From: Roseiconus lacunae
Lineage (GTDB): Bacteria > Planctomycetota > Planctomycetia > Pirellulales > Pirellulaceae
DNA length: 64,000 bases
Direction: 5' to 3'
NCBI RefSeq assembly: GCF_008312935.1
Contig: NZ_VSZO01000043.1
Span: 62,001-126,000 of the forward strand
The position numbers and the translations under genes were made by a program. Of this stretch, positions 20,801 to 28,708 are shown one piece after another. Numbering within the stretch: the first letter of the stretch is position 1; each line of letters opens with the position of its first letter. A model generated the notes under the pieces. It saw nothing but the letters and a program-made list of their open reading frames with translations. It was not told the DNA's origin and searched no databases.

Positions 20801-22492
20801 GTCGACGGTTGGCTGGCGCGACTGAACGAAAGTATCGTTTCGGCAACCGTTGGAACCGCCGAAGATCGACAACTTCGACTGGTCGGCCATGTTTCAGAGC
20901 AACTCGTCAACATCGGGAATCCAGTCGAAGCGGCGATCCTGAATGCCGAATCGCTGCAAAAGAAGCTACTGTTTAATCTTGCCAGTCGACATAGCCCCTT
21001 GACCGATCATCGGCAGATTCTCGAGACCCAGCTGCGACGGTCGGTCGAATCGATCACGACGGATCACGCCGTTGTATTTTTAAGTGATCTAGCAGAGGAG
21101 CTTCGTAGCGGTGCGGAACAGTCGCTGCGATTAAATTCGGTCGCGCTGCAAATCAGTTTGGACCGGCGCTCCGATGGGATTTTCGAACACGTCTGTCGAC
21201 TTGCCTATCAACGCGACGATGGTAGCCAAGTGATGGATGAACTACATCGTGTTTTAGCAAAGCGATCACAGTCCCAGACGTCGGCATTTTTACTTCGCGA
21301 GTTGCAACTCAACGCTGCCGAATTGGTTTTGGCCTGTTGGGTTGATCGTGATTCTCTTGCCATCCGGCTCGATCAATTACTCTCGACGCTTCCGTCAGCG
21401 GAACACCTCAGTTCAAGTCGAAGGACTTTCGAAGGGTATCAAACCCTGTATCAGACGGCAGCCGCAATTCGGCGAGCGAAGTGCCCCAATTGCGAGGCTT
21501 CCCTTGAGCGGTTGCTAACTTTTCTACGAACGATTGTCACAGCGCGTGGCCGTGATGAGGAAGCGACCAATGTCTTATGGCTCAGTCGGACTTCCGAGTC
21601 GCTGACTGCGCTACTCGAAATCTACGACGAGCAGGCCTCCGAGGACGAGGCGACTGCGCGGTTGATGCAGCAATTCGACATCGCTGAACTAGCGGCACAA
21701 TGTGGTCGCTGGGATGTTGTCGCCAAGGCGATCAAGATGACATTGGGTGGGGGCATTGATCTAAATGCTAAAATCCGACGGAATATGACCAAGGTCAACG
21801 TAAGGGATGTCCACGGCGGCCAAGCAGACGTCAGTTCAACCGTCGGCCTGGAAGATGAGATTACACACCGATTAATTTCCATCTTTGAACACATTCAAGA
21901 TGCGGACGGCCGGCCGCTCACCAATCCCGACTGTCGATTGAGCATCGAATCGACCGAAGAATCCGTGGTAAAAGAGCTCTATGATGCGATCGGTCAAGCG
22001 ATCATCCCAAGTGATCTGGTTATCAATCTATTCCCTTACGCGATGGTTCAACGAGTCGATAAGAGTGATGGAAGTCGTCTTAATACCCATTCGTTGGCTT
22101 TCGCATGGTTCAATTTGAGCGAACGGTTGGGCCTCGTTAAAGAAATTGAATCCCAGCTTCTGTCACTGAGTCGGTCAACTCGCTCCCATCAAGTGCAGTC
22201 GCTCAAGGTTGGCCAAGCAATCGTTTGCGGCGATTCACGACAACTGCTGATGAGTATTACGTCCCTCAATCATGCCTTACAGCGGCAGCGCTACAAGGTG
22301 CATGACGTAGAGGCATGCCTGTGTGTTTTAATCGCCGCGATCGAGACAGAAAACGCAAACGACGTCACGCGCGTGCGAGCTTTAGCGGCACTACAACGGC
22401 TTTACAAGGCTTCCGATGCTATCGGGCAGAGGGATCAACGCATCAAGGAATTAATGGATGCGGTTAAACAAAAATTCGGCGATTCATGGTAG
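14894..22492 (+). CDS. Giant TPR-repeat protein (2532 residues)
   Basis: A single uninterrupted frame of 2532 residues. The N-terminus has a hydrophobic stretch (about residues 23-40) that fits a signal sequence or anchor. From ~residue 70 the protein is built of 34-residue tetratricopeptide repeats, e.g. AARDAFAKAAKLRPGDPLV and AIELYRQAIELDPESAQYRE. TPRs are clear to about residue 900 and become degenerate but helical up to the end. It probably is a large periplasmic or envelope scaffold. It follows the Tad-like genes on the same strand at 152 bp, so a link with pilus assembly is possible but unproven. The short polar stretch near residues 960-1040 looks less regular than its surroundings. 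Confidence 0.9.
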   Translation: MLRRKQESDRQPTCHGNRLTSPLLPHLAMAFLLVLGAPVKGQDSSSASDAKIIERFTEVLIRQPRLGVAFDRVYAHHADQGTIEQWIKSLVDGDDESGAAAMLHGMIQQRRHDLTAARDAFAKAAKLRPGDPLVCEYYAGVLEATGEVDAAIKQLQEALSRNPSRLDAVQVSMGLAKLQFKVGNADQADATIDELLSKFNRSQAVLEKVASLLDEVGQPERAIAVYQQMIEQTANDEKRVQYQLHVAQLHEQIGETTNAKELLKTLLVKLRPGSWLYRDASESLERLYFANDQVDELVEYYTSRLLKRPDDLPLAIRLGQIKWQIGELQEAEDLFRQVLQRSPQSLDAGMELVELLVSSGRHSDAIIELQRHVDEKPSNIDLALRLGDLHLQTQAEDKVESAAAVFNRAAKVHADNPVHLVTIAGKMKHLDRQERAIELYRQAIELDPESAQYREYLGEYLHRLDRKDEAVQTWWTIAEGSRRSRESLIRVAEVFRTFEYRDDCLQAWEEAKGIGLETDQHLRYCQALIGFNSTDKALDELDTLEKTATEASHQDQVMRLWIQVQVQTRRLDAAIVELIRQPKTVKTTHQLALLYHESNQPEFALENIRMALSLAPENLFLLRDSAAIYEAAQQTAQTIKTLEKLVRLDASRSSSYLRKLVLMHRSGNQWDAAIDAAEQLVRQNPSSLDGYHLLADVQRGADLHDDSEATVRRSLAVAPNSITSLRLLADRLGEKYDTREAIELLWKAIELEASLQSRIEMVQQLVPLYERRDELDELMRRLQLIRRGKSTDYPILVASVWRFADQSDRGKTILMQAVENQPNHSELLRTIVDLCIETEDFALAVEYYTRYVRQHDTPENQIRLIQLKAQAGMMTELEAAIAQLDLNLAPSQVGLVLKDALRKDRAFAIDVCKKILEQSPEDWAVKTCLMQLSLPRDQTAGESDFDRVLTLATEIEGLSLAPHVAASPLAQRSGPQASSGANWPKQRWLDWLAASNRQLFRRAGGSTNSRSSVRYTIRSWSSNAVLVPKWSSNQAVKSINQPIASVVLPQNFFEAVWIGRLMRVMVALERRRLQKSDWSNAELMAREFPADFDRMNVDQLRDHAQLYDFAQVLTSSEFDVPETLTWRLAELDPTGDQSNLVRWLNKRAEERTSRRKLDPLTGEQLDLLLHLCRVRHVANLEQVTAIASVYGDMLLRQRIIAEMRLAGRENPFLTDDDERAVESKEIAIEQKILLLVSEFQLAVEEGNTASAERQLAKLLAALRSTSGSIVHDPNPLWKWITSIESDVEFDFIASHQREMLDVILAMAAHQRPEKNKTMSVSKTLGAERSQIVLASRRSETQKRVSYSIFELPTPLSNRLIDVETLRMVLAVTPTTRQTSLHRQARLSEELIEYLSEPDDELSNDEAMLRRVTAAYVLWWMDRPDRAYAQFQQIAEDYRDDFDLQIAVARLAVVNQNIELGFRILDAAPVSRSVNEIVRDYARVVLASTAEDKTALELAATELLQGTYDIPTLRILANRIKPYRSSNQVVAQVYRALSAKTKSQGAARISSGRVQLGEESEIAVARTHLKAGDLMTAAEVAYSVIKNHPAYQTADNNPAFIDAVEILQQTGKTEPLLTALKAKHARQSDVNSVRSLTNLLLLTDHVEEAERYWREFLKSQDWPTTQVIDFALKQLQHEHPRQAAILFRIAFEQEPSFWNRHWYQFSDAVRSGELPGYLSAVVKDVPLESLQSDTLLGLLRISDSISSEQQESFADRLIDLLTEREVPVPTILASVSSQTRNRIDEFKGLVLNSISAPESFQKDAEIWAMVGWDSTGKVIGILANALELMCADEKASQRFVRVAEQAIAGDDESKVAIAQLLLDLHRLSKHASKPSTDPKVIESLAKTFPVQVKSIEAGAQSPYPPSLIWQAAQYVDDSLGDTQQDHDIRVGMYQMAVRSAPPFRMHSSVVRVPSDLLLHAYHRSGRTRLAVDGWLARLNESIVSATVGTAEDRQLRLVGHVSEQLVNIGNPVEAAILNAESLQKKLLFNLASRHSPLTDHRQILETQLRRSVESITTDHAVVFLSDLAEELRSGAEQSLRLNSVALQISLDRRSDGIFEHVCRLAYQRDDGSQVMDELHRVLAKRSQSQTSAFLLRELQLNAAELVLACWVDRDSLAIRLDQLLSTLPSAEHLSSSRRTFEGYQTLYQTAAAIRRAKCPNCEASLERLLTFLRTIVTARGRDEEATNVLWLSRTSESLTALLEIYDEQASEDEATARLMQQFDIAELAAQCGRWDVVAKAIKMTLGGGIDLNAKIRRNMTKVNVRDVHGGQADVSSTVGLEDEITHRLISIFEHIQDADGRPLTNPDCRLSIESTEESVVKELYDAIGQAIIPSDLVINLFPYAMVQRVDKSDGSRLNTHSLAFAWFNLSERLGLVKEIESQLLSLSRSTRSHQVQSLKVGQAIVCGDSRQLLMSITSLNHALQRQRYKVHDVEACLCVLIAAIETENANDVTRVRALAALQRLYKASDAIGQRDQRIKELMDAVKQKFGDSW

Positions 22493-22580
22493 GCCGTTCA
22501 GCATTCATGCCCATGGAAAAAAGCGGTGCAGCCTTCATCGTCATAATGGGTTGTTGAGTCGAGTAAATAGGTGGTGGTCC

Positions 22581-22733
22581 GTGTTTGCTTTCTTTGCCAG
22601 CGTGCCAAATGATATTGCCGCTGACTATCGGGATGCTGTCATTTCGGTGGTGCCCTCTCCCTCAGGTGTCGCCGGTTTGGCGAGCTTGATTGTCCTGGGA
22701 GTGGTCCGCGGGAGTAGGCGAACTCGGCGGTGA
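22581..22733 (+). pseudogene. Remnant of a PEP-CTERM protein C-terminus
   Basis: Starting around a GTG at 22581, the translation ends in VVPSPSGVAGLASLIVLG followed by VVRGSRRTRR and a stop. This is the sorting-signal layout of PEP-CTERM proteins (Pro-x-Pro motif, hydrophobic helix, Arg cluster), with the central Glu of PEP changed to Ser. No full-length protein precedes it, because the frame runs back into the TPR gene in a different reading frame. It is either a decayed gene end or a very small protein. Confidence 0.4.
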
Positions 22734-22815
22734 GTAACGTGACCTTGCTCTTGTTACTAGTGATCCGTCTAGATCAACTGTTCAGGTTCGGCTCATAAGC
22801 CGACGTGCGTTAGCC

Positions 22816-22885
22816 CCGGCCGTTGCACTGGAACCGTGGCTAACACCATGCGGCTGATCCTGAAATCAAGGGTTAATGAAACACT
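22816..22885 (+). repeat. Dispersed intergenic repeat, copy A
   Basis: The core gaaccgtggctaac, then catgcggctgatcc, then ggttaatgaaacact aligns without large gaps to four other intergenic copies in this window (copies B to E). The 5' flank includes ccggccgttgcac, which also matches the flank of the others. Confidence 0.8.
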
Positions 22886-22921
22886 GACCTGATGCCACAT
22901 CCTCCCTAGACTCTTCTGCAA

Positions 22922-23851
22922 CTACACAGAAGCAACTGCGTAGAAATCACCGTCGTGCGTTGTCGCACCGGCGATTTGGCAAACTTTTGCAGAGAACTTC
23001 ACGGCCTTTTCCAGGGTCTCGGGGCGAAACTCGTTGGTAGCCATTCCAGCTAACACGACGGCCATGAATGCATCCCCGGCGCCGACGGAATCGACAAGCG
23101 ATTGATCGTCCATCTTTTCGGCGTCCTGTTTTGCATGATCTCCATTTTGATTGACCCAGTAAGCACCCGACGCACCATCAGTGACCCACAACTCGCGGAC
23201 AGTTGAGTTTTCAAAGAGCGTTTTCGCGACGTTTAAAATTTGTTCGTGTGAGCGACAGGTTTGTCCGGTAATCAGACTCAGTTCATCGCAATTGCATTTC
23301 AACACCGTTGCGCCATCGATGAGTTGCTTCACGATTTCGGTGGTGTAGTTGCCTTCGCGGAGGTTGATGTCGACAACGATTTCGGCAGCAAACTGTTTGC
23401 GGAGTTGCAACACCGTATCGAAGGAAACCGGCGAGCGGCAGCACAGTGATCCGTGATACAGGATCGCATCGTCAGCATTAGGAAAACTTTCGACAAACGC
23501 TTCCGGAAAACGGATGTAGTCGTAAGCTTGTTCACGGGGCAGATCATACTCAGGACCGTTGCCGCGATCATGCACCAGGGCAACGCCGGTCGGACGATCG
23601 ATATCCGTTTGAATGAGATCCGTCGTCATGCCCCATTGCTCGGCAGACTCCAGCACGCGTTTACCGTCTTCGTCGGCGCCCACCGCAGTGATCAAATACG
23701 GAAATTGCTCCAACCCACGAAGGTTCCACGCCACATTCATCGGGGCGCCTCCGATCACGCCCTGTCCATCACCGAGACGATCGATCAAGACTTCCCCGAA
23801 CACGACCACGGGTTTGGGAGGTGGGGATTGTTGAAGCGGTGACGATTCCAT
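22922..23851 (-). CDS. PfkB-family sugar kinase, likely fructokinase
   Basis: A 309-residue ribokinase-fold kinase. N-terminal signature: VIGGAPMNVAWNLRGL. C-terminal signature: VDSVGAGDAFMAVVLAG, with the catalytic base D260 in GAGD. Members with GGAPMN and this length are usually fructokinases that make fructose 6-phosphate from fructose and ATP in the cytoplasm. The placement downstream of amylosucrase and sucrose-phosphate synthase on the same strand fits recycling of fructose released from sucrose. The 248-bp gap to the amylosucrase gene leaves it open whether all three are one transcript. Confidence 0.9.
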   Translation of the reverse strand: MESSPLQQSPPPKPVVVFGEVLIDRLGDGQGVIGGAPMNVAWNLRGLEQFPYLITAVGADEDGKRVLESAEQWGMTTDLIQTDIDRPTGVALVHDRGNGPEYDLPREQAYDYIRFPEAFVESFPNADDAILYHGSLCCRSPVSFDTVLQLRKQFAAEIVVDINLREGNYTTEIVKQLIDGATVLKCNCDELSLITGQTCRSHEQILNVAKTLFENSTVRELWVTDGASGAYWVNQNGDHAKQDAEKMDDQSLVDSVGAGDAFMAVVLAGMATNEFRPETLEKAVKFSAKVCQIAGATTHDGDFYAVASV

Positions 23852-24099
23852 TGTTGTCTTTTTAGATGAGGAAAATGGTTCGCTGACTGACCACCAATGT
23901 ATCAGCTGATCAAGTGGTCATTGAGCGATTCCGGAAACCAGTGAATGCGGGCTCGTGAGCTACGGCCATCGACGCAGCTCTTGCCTAATTATCGGAGGTC
24001 CGATGTCAGCGCGTTCGGCTCAAGGTCGTTTCGAAAGCGCAAAGCAAAAGCGCTGACCGCAGGCCTTGCTCGTTGCCCGTTCGTTGCGACGCCATTCGC

Positions 24100-26091
24100 T
24101 CAGACGCTTTTGAGCCACAATAGGGCATAGGGATCAAGATGGATCGGTTGGCTGGTCGAAAATTCGGTGTCATCCAACAAGTTGACAAAGAACCTGCCGA
24201 GGCCGGCTGTCCGTAGGATGTTGCCATTGATTGACTGCTCTTCTTCAGAGAAGTTCCCAATGACAACCAAACGCGAGCCATCGCATTGTCGGATGTAGGA
24301 AAGCAGATGTGGGTTGTCGCAACCGATCAACTTCATCTCTTGCCCGGCGAGTGCACGGTTGGATTTGCGGATGGCGATCATCTTTTGCAGTGATCGATAG
24401 ATCCGTCGCCGAACGGAATCGCGGGCTACATCTTCATCCAACTCTTCGAGATATTCCCAACGCATCTTTGGCCGGTGAATCCATCGAGAGTCACCAGCCT
24501 TGGCCGGATCTCGGACGAAATCGTAATCGTTTAACATGCCCCACTCTTCACCCATGTAAAGTAGCGGGATACCGCCGATGCTGAGAGTGATTCCGTGCAG
24601 GAGCATCATCCGGCGGATAGAAAGTTCTTTCCCCCACTCGTCCTCTTCCTCGATTGCTTTCTCGAGTCCGGCTAGCGATGCCATCGTTCCCGAAATCCGC
24701 ATGTCTCCGGTTAATTCGTTTTCCTGAAACGGAACACCTCTTGCGAAGGAGCCATCGAACTGACCGGTGTAAAAGCGATTTAGGAATTGGCGATGATCAT
24801 AAGCGTTGATCCCAATCGACCAAGCATCACCATCGTCGAATGTCCAGCCGATGTCGTCATGGCAACGAAGATAATTGACCCACGACGTTCCCACCGGCAG
24901 CGAAAAACGTCGCGCCAACGTTCGCGTCAACAAGCTGGTTCGACGAGTGGCTAACGACTCCCATAACAGCGCCATCAGCGTCGGGTTATACGAGATCTGG
25001 CACTCGCCAATGTCAATGTATTTGACCACTTCATCCGGGTGAACAATCGCCTCGGACTTGAAAACCAGTCCGGGCGCGGCGATTCGTGTCGCGTAGTTGA
25101 ACGCCTGAATCAGCTCATGGGCTTCTGGCAGATTTTCACAATTGGTTCCCATTCGCTTCCAAACGAACGCGACGGCATCCAGACGCAAAATATCAACGCC
25201 TAAATTGGCGATGAACAACAGTTCGTCCAGCATCGACCGAAACACGGCAGGGTTGCCGTAGTTCAGGTCCCACTGGAAGCTATTGAAGGTCGTCCAAACC
25301 CAACGACGCGTGCCCTCATGCCAGGTGAAATTCCCACGCCGAACGGTCGGGAAAATTTCGCGAAGGTTACGTTCGTATTGCTCCGGGATATCCCGATCGG
25401 GAAACATGTAGTAGTACTCTTGGTACTCTCGCTGTCCCGCTTGGGCACGCATCGCCCACTCGTGATCATCGGCGGTATGGTTGAACACAAAATCGAGGAC
25501 TAAGTTGATCCCCGCTTCGCGCAATTCATCCGCTAACAAACGCAGGTCTTCGACTGTCCCCAAACTTGGGTCGACGCTGCGGTAGTTACTAATCGCGTAA
25601 CCGCCATCGTTATTGCCTGGTCGTACCGCGAATAGCGGCATCAAGTGCAGGTAGGTCAGTCCAAGTTCTTTGAAGTAGGCGACATGCTCACGCAGTTTGC
25701 ACAGATTCTCACTGAACAAATCCACGTACAGTGCACCGCCGACGATTTGTTCCGACTGAAACCAATCGGGTTCGATCACGCGTCGGCGATCACTTTCACG
25801 AAGTTCCGCTGACCGGTCGGCGAACGAGCGGGCACAGGTTTCGAGGATCTGTTCACAGTGATAGAAGAAGTCGTAGCGAGTTCCGTACAGACTGATCAGC
25901 CTGCGAAACAACGGACGCCAAAACTCCTGCAGTCTTTCATCGAAGAGTTCCTGCAAACTGGAATCCGTCTGGGTCGCTTCCCAAACCTCATGCAAACGTG
26001 GACGAAGACGCTGAAGCGTTAAGTCGGCTTGAAACTCGATTTCATCTCGATAGCTAGGCGCGATCTCAGTAGCTTCAGTCAATCCGATCAT
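24100..26091 (-). CDS. ams: Amylosucrase (GH13 subfamily 4)
   Basis: A 663-residue GH13 enzyme. It has the amylosucrase-specific helical N-terminal domain (residues ~1-90), a TIM barrel and a C-terminal beta domain. Nucleophile D305 ([10 protein letters not shown]), acid/base E347 (FKSEAIVHP) and D412 (CHDDIGW) are spaced 42 and 65 residues apart, exactly as D286, E328 and D393 of Neisseria amylosucrase. The enzyme splits sucrose, transferring glucose to an alpha-glucan and freeing fructose; hydrolysis is a side or main reaction in some relatives. The ATG at 26091 was chosen; a TTG at 26112 is possible. The start overlaps the end of the sucrose-phosphate synthase gene, so the two are probably translated together. 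Confidence 0.94.
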   Translation of the reverse strand: MIGLTEATEIAPSYRDEIEFQADLTLQRLRPRLHEVWEATQTDSSLQELFDERLQEFWRPLFRRLISLYGTRYDFFYHCEQILETCARSFADRSAELRESDRRRVIEPDWFQSEQIVGGALYVDLFSENLCKLREHVAYFKELGLTYLHLMPLFAVRPGNNDGGYAISNYRSVDPSLGTVEDLRLLADELREAGINLVLDFVFNHTADDHEWAMRAQAGQREYQEYYYMFPDRDIPEQYERNLREIFPTVRRGNFTWHEGTRRWVWTTFNSFQWDLNYGNPAVFRSMLDELLFIANLGVDILRLDAVAFVWKRMGTNCENLPEAHELIQAFNYATRIAAPGLVFKSEAIVHPDEVVKYIDIGECQISYNPTLMALLWESLATRRTSLLTRTLARRFSLPVGTSWVNYLRCHDDIGWTFDDGDAWSIGINAYDHRQFLNRFYTGQFDGSFARGVPFQENELTGDMRISGTMASLAGLEKAIEEEDEWGKELSIRRMMLLHGITLSIGGIPLLYMGEEWGMLNDYDFVRDPAKAGDSRWIHRPKMRWEYLEELDEDVARDSVRRRIYRSLQKMIAIRKSNRALAGQEMKLIGCDNPHLLSYIRQCDGSRLVVIGNFSEEEQSINGNILRTAGLGRFFVNLLDDTEFSTSQPIHLDPYALLWLKSV

Positions 26092-28303
26092 TGGGAATGG
26101 TGATTTTGTCAAAGAAGTTGTAATACTCGATGCCTTCCAGGATCCCGCCAGCGTGTGAGCGCTCTGCGAAATAGATTCGTGGCCGATTCTTCAGGCGGTT
26201 TAGCTCGCGGCTATGGTTGGCGACGACAACACCAAGGGTTCCGCCGAGCAGCATGCCGGCATCGTTTCCAGAATCCCCCGCGACAAGAACGTTGCTTGGT
26301 GAGAACCCCCACTTCCACAAGACATGTCGCATCGATAGGCCGCTGCCGCCGCGAACAGGGATGATATCCAGGAACATCCCTAGCGACAGGACAACTCTAG
26401 CTCGCAAGCCGGCGCTGCGCAATCGCTTTTTCACTTCTGCGACGGTCACCTTTTTGGGATCCATGTCGTAGCTGATTTTGAAGTCGGATTGTCGATCGTC
26501 GGACTGTTTGGTCAATCCGTCTACCCCGTCTAAACAATCGCTAATCGCGTTGGGATGCCACGCAAAGCCAATCGATTTCTGCCAAGTCCGGTCGGCGATC
26601 AATGATTCACCGTAATGCAACTGCGTTCCGGCGTCGGTATCCATCAAATCTGGCTTCGGAAGCCCCAGGGATTCAATCATCTCCAGGGCGCTGTCAAGGC
26701 GACGCCCCGTCGCGATCCCGAACCCGATGTGTTCGTTGTCGTTGAGGAAATCAACGAAGTCGGCGAGCGCTTGGTCATCCCCGGTCAGGGTGTTATCCAG
26801 GTCGGTGATGATCAATCGATCGAATTCAGGAAGTCGTCTCGCCGGTCGATTGATCATTTTGTGTGACGTCGATCGGTCGACGACTTCGCGGATATCGCGA
26901 ACATAGCGAGCGGCATGGTTTTTCCATGCATAGTGCTTGCGAGTTCCTTCGATCCCGTTGGCCGAATATCGGTCCCACACTTCCGGTTCGGTGAGCACAC
27001 GCAGCAGCGATCGCTCGATATCATCCTCATCAAGCGGGTCGATCAGCAGGCCGTTTTCGCAATTGGCGATGATGTCTCGTGGGCCACCGTCATTGGTCGC
27101 GACGATCGGTAAGCCGGTCGCGCCGGCTTCCAGCAGAGTCAATCCAAACGGCTCGGTCAAAGCCGGATTGATAAATACGCCTCGTGACTGGGCGGCAAGT
27201 CGGTACAAATCAGGGACATCTGACGGGCGGTGCGACTTCGGATAAGCGACCTTCCCATACAGGTCGTACTTGTCGATCAGATGCAGGATATTGGTGATGA
27301 CCGATTGTTGGCCTTTCGGAAGTTCTCTGAGATCATCTCTCGTCCCGAGCACCAGCACTAGGTTGGCCGCCTCTTGCAAGTAGTGACTTTCGCCATAGAC
27401 CTTGACCAGCATCTCAAGGTTCTTGCGTTCATCCGGCCTGGCCATCGCCAGAATCATCGGCTTGTTTGGTTCTCGAAGGAATGCATCAAGCGCCCCAGCG
27501 ATTTCTGGTGTGCCGTCCCTTGGCGGTGTCGGCGTAAAGGACGATAGGTCCACACCCGGAGGAATGACTTCCATACGTCCTGGGACGTAATGGTCGTAGA
27601 GCTGATACTGTTGCTCGACCTCTTGATGAGTACTCGTAACGACCATCGATGCCGTTTCAAGCGCGAACTCCTCGGCCTCGATCCGCTGACGAAACCGATA
27701 ACGTTTCTCGAGCGTTTCGGCGGAGGACTTACCGTGTGCTAGCCGCTCGCGTTTGACTCGACCAAGCGAGTGACCGGTGAAAACGTACGGGACGTGTAAC
27801 AATCGCGCCAGGTGAGCACCTGCCAGACCGGCATCGGCGTAATGTCCATGGATCACATCCGGGATGCCATTTCGCTTGAAATGGACCAGGGCCTGATCGA
27901 TGAACATTTCGATGAATGGCCAGAGAGACTCCTTGCGCAAGTATCGCTTCGGACCGAAGGGGATGCGGACGATTTTTGCCCCTTCACATAACTCTTCTTC
28001 GAGTGCCGAATAATCCGAAGAAACTTTAGGATCGACGATCTGCCGGGTCAGCAACTCGACTTCGGCGACGTCATTTCGGTTGGCCAACTCGCGAGCCAAT
28101 TCGACGACATATTTGATCTGTCCACCGGTGTCGGCGTCGCGACCAAGCTCAGGCTCGTGACCACGGACAAGTCCATGCAAACTGATTAGGCAGACTTTCA
28201 ACGCTCGATTTTCTTGTTCCTGGACGGCCGGTTCGTCGGGGGACTCTTGGGGACTCGGCAAACTCTGTAGTGAATTGGATTCAGGCTCGATGACAAAGCT
28301 CAT
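26075..28303 (-). CDS. sps: Bifunctional sucrose-phosphate synthase / sucrose-phosphate phosphatase
   Basis: A 742-residue two-domain protein. Residues ~35-480 form a GT4 glycosyltransferase with the SPS landmarks [18 protein letters not shown], the [11 protein letters not shown] loop and the [10 protein letters not shown] motif. Residues ~495-742 form a HAD phosphatase with [10 protein letters not shown], the TGRR motif and a late GDSGND. The protein would make sucrose 6-phosphate from UDP-glucose and fructose 6-phosphate and dephosphorylate it to sucrose. The ATG at 28303 was taken because residues upstream of it (open to 28435) look non-native. Sucrose is a compatible solute in several marine planctomycetes, so osmoadaptation is the likely role. 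Confidence 0.93.
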   Translation of the reverse strand: MSFVIEPESNSLQSLPSPQESPDEPAVQEQENRALKVCLISLHGLVRGHEPELGRDADTGGQIKYVVELARELANRNDVAEVELLTRQIVDPKVSSDYSALEEELCEGAKIVRIPFGPKRYLRKESLWPFIEMFIDQALVHFKRNGIPDVIHGHYADAGLAGAHLARLLHVPYVFTGHSLGRVKRERLAHGKSSAETLEKRYRFRQRIEAEEFALETASMVVTSTHQEVEQQYQLYDHYVPGRMEVIPPGVDLSSFTPTPPRDGTPEIAGALDAFLREPNKPMILAMARPDERKNLEMLVKVYGESHYLQEAANLVLVLGTRDDLRELPKGQQSVITNILHLIDKYDLYGKVAYPKSHRPSDVPDLYRLAAQSRGVFINPALTEPFGLTLLEAGATGLPIVATNDGGPRDIIANCENGLLIDPLDEDDIERSLLRVLTEPEVWDRYSANGIEGTRKHYAWKNHAARYVRDIREVVDRSTSHKMINRPARRLPEFDRLIITDLDNTLTGDDQALADFVDFLNDNEHIGFGIATGRRLDSALEMIESLGLPKPDLMDTDAGTQLHYGESLIADRTWQKSIGFAWHPNAISDCLDGVDGLTKQSDDRQSDFKISYDMDPKKVTVAEVKKRLRSAGLRARVVLSLGMFLDIIPVRGGSGLSMRHVLWKWGFSPSNVLVAGDSGNDAGMLLGGTLGVVVANHSRELNRLKNRPRIYFAERSHAGGILEGIEYYNFFDKITIPNDRID

Positions 28304-28708
28304 GAGTGTGCGAATGAATTGGGAACTGCAAAGCCGCTGACGGTCCACCCGTCGATACGGCTTTTCGACGCTTGGTTGTCTTGCAAATAATGCAATCGAT
28401 ATGCCAAAACGGCACTGCGGACAGACAGCGATCATTCGGCCCCCCTTATACTGCTCTACCGAAGGCAGAATGGTGAGGGGGCGACGTCATCTGGCACGAT
28501 GATCGCAGCAACGCTTGCTCGAACCCTGTTCTCATATTCCCACGGCTTCTCAATCCCTGTGGTGGTCGGAAAACGACCAGGCCGCGCGGTGACCGCGCAG
28601 GCCCCGGGATTTGCTATCTAAAACCGAGACGGGGTATCTCGGCGGCAAAGTAACGAATAGGGTAGCGTACCATGGGTGTCTTCGAATCGATGGCCATCGT
28701 ACGTCGAG
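28304..28708. other. Intergenic region with two adjacent hairpins
   Basis: No gene is seen. Two neighbouring inverted repeats stand out: ggtcg/cgacc at 28563-28577 and gcgcggt/accgcgc at 28583-28597, neither followed by a T-run. The promoter of the sucrose genes should be in the right half. The hairpins lie between the 3' end of the antiporter gene and nothing else, so they might be its terminator or a leader element. Confidence 0.45.

Larger units (their letters stand above)
22493..22921. other. Intergenic region between convergent genes
   Basis: Besides the PEP-CTERM-like tail, this 429-bp stretch holds a stem-loop (tcggct / agccga near 22789-22804) and one copy of the dispersed repeat described separately. 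No complete gene is seen. Confidence 0.6.
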
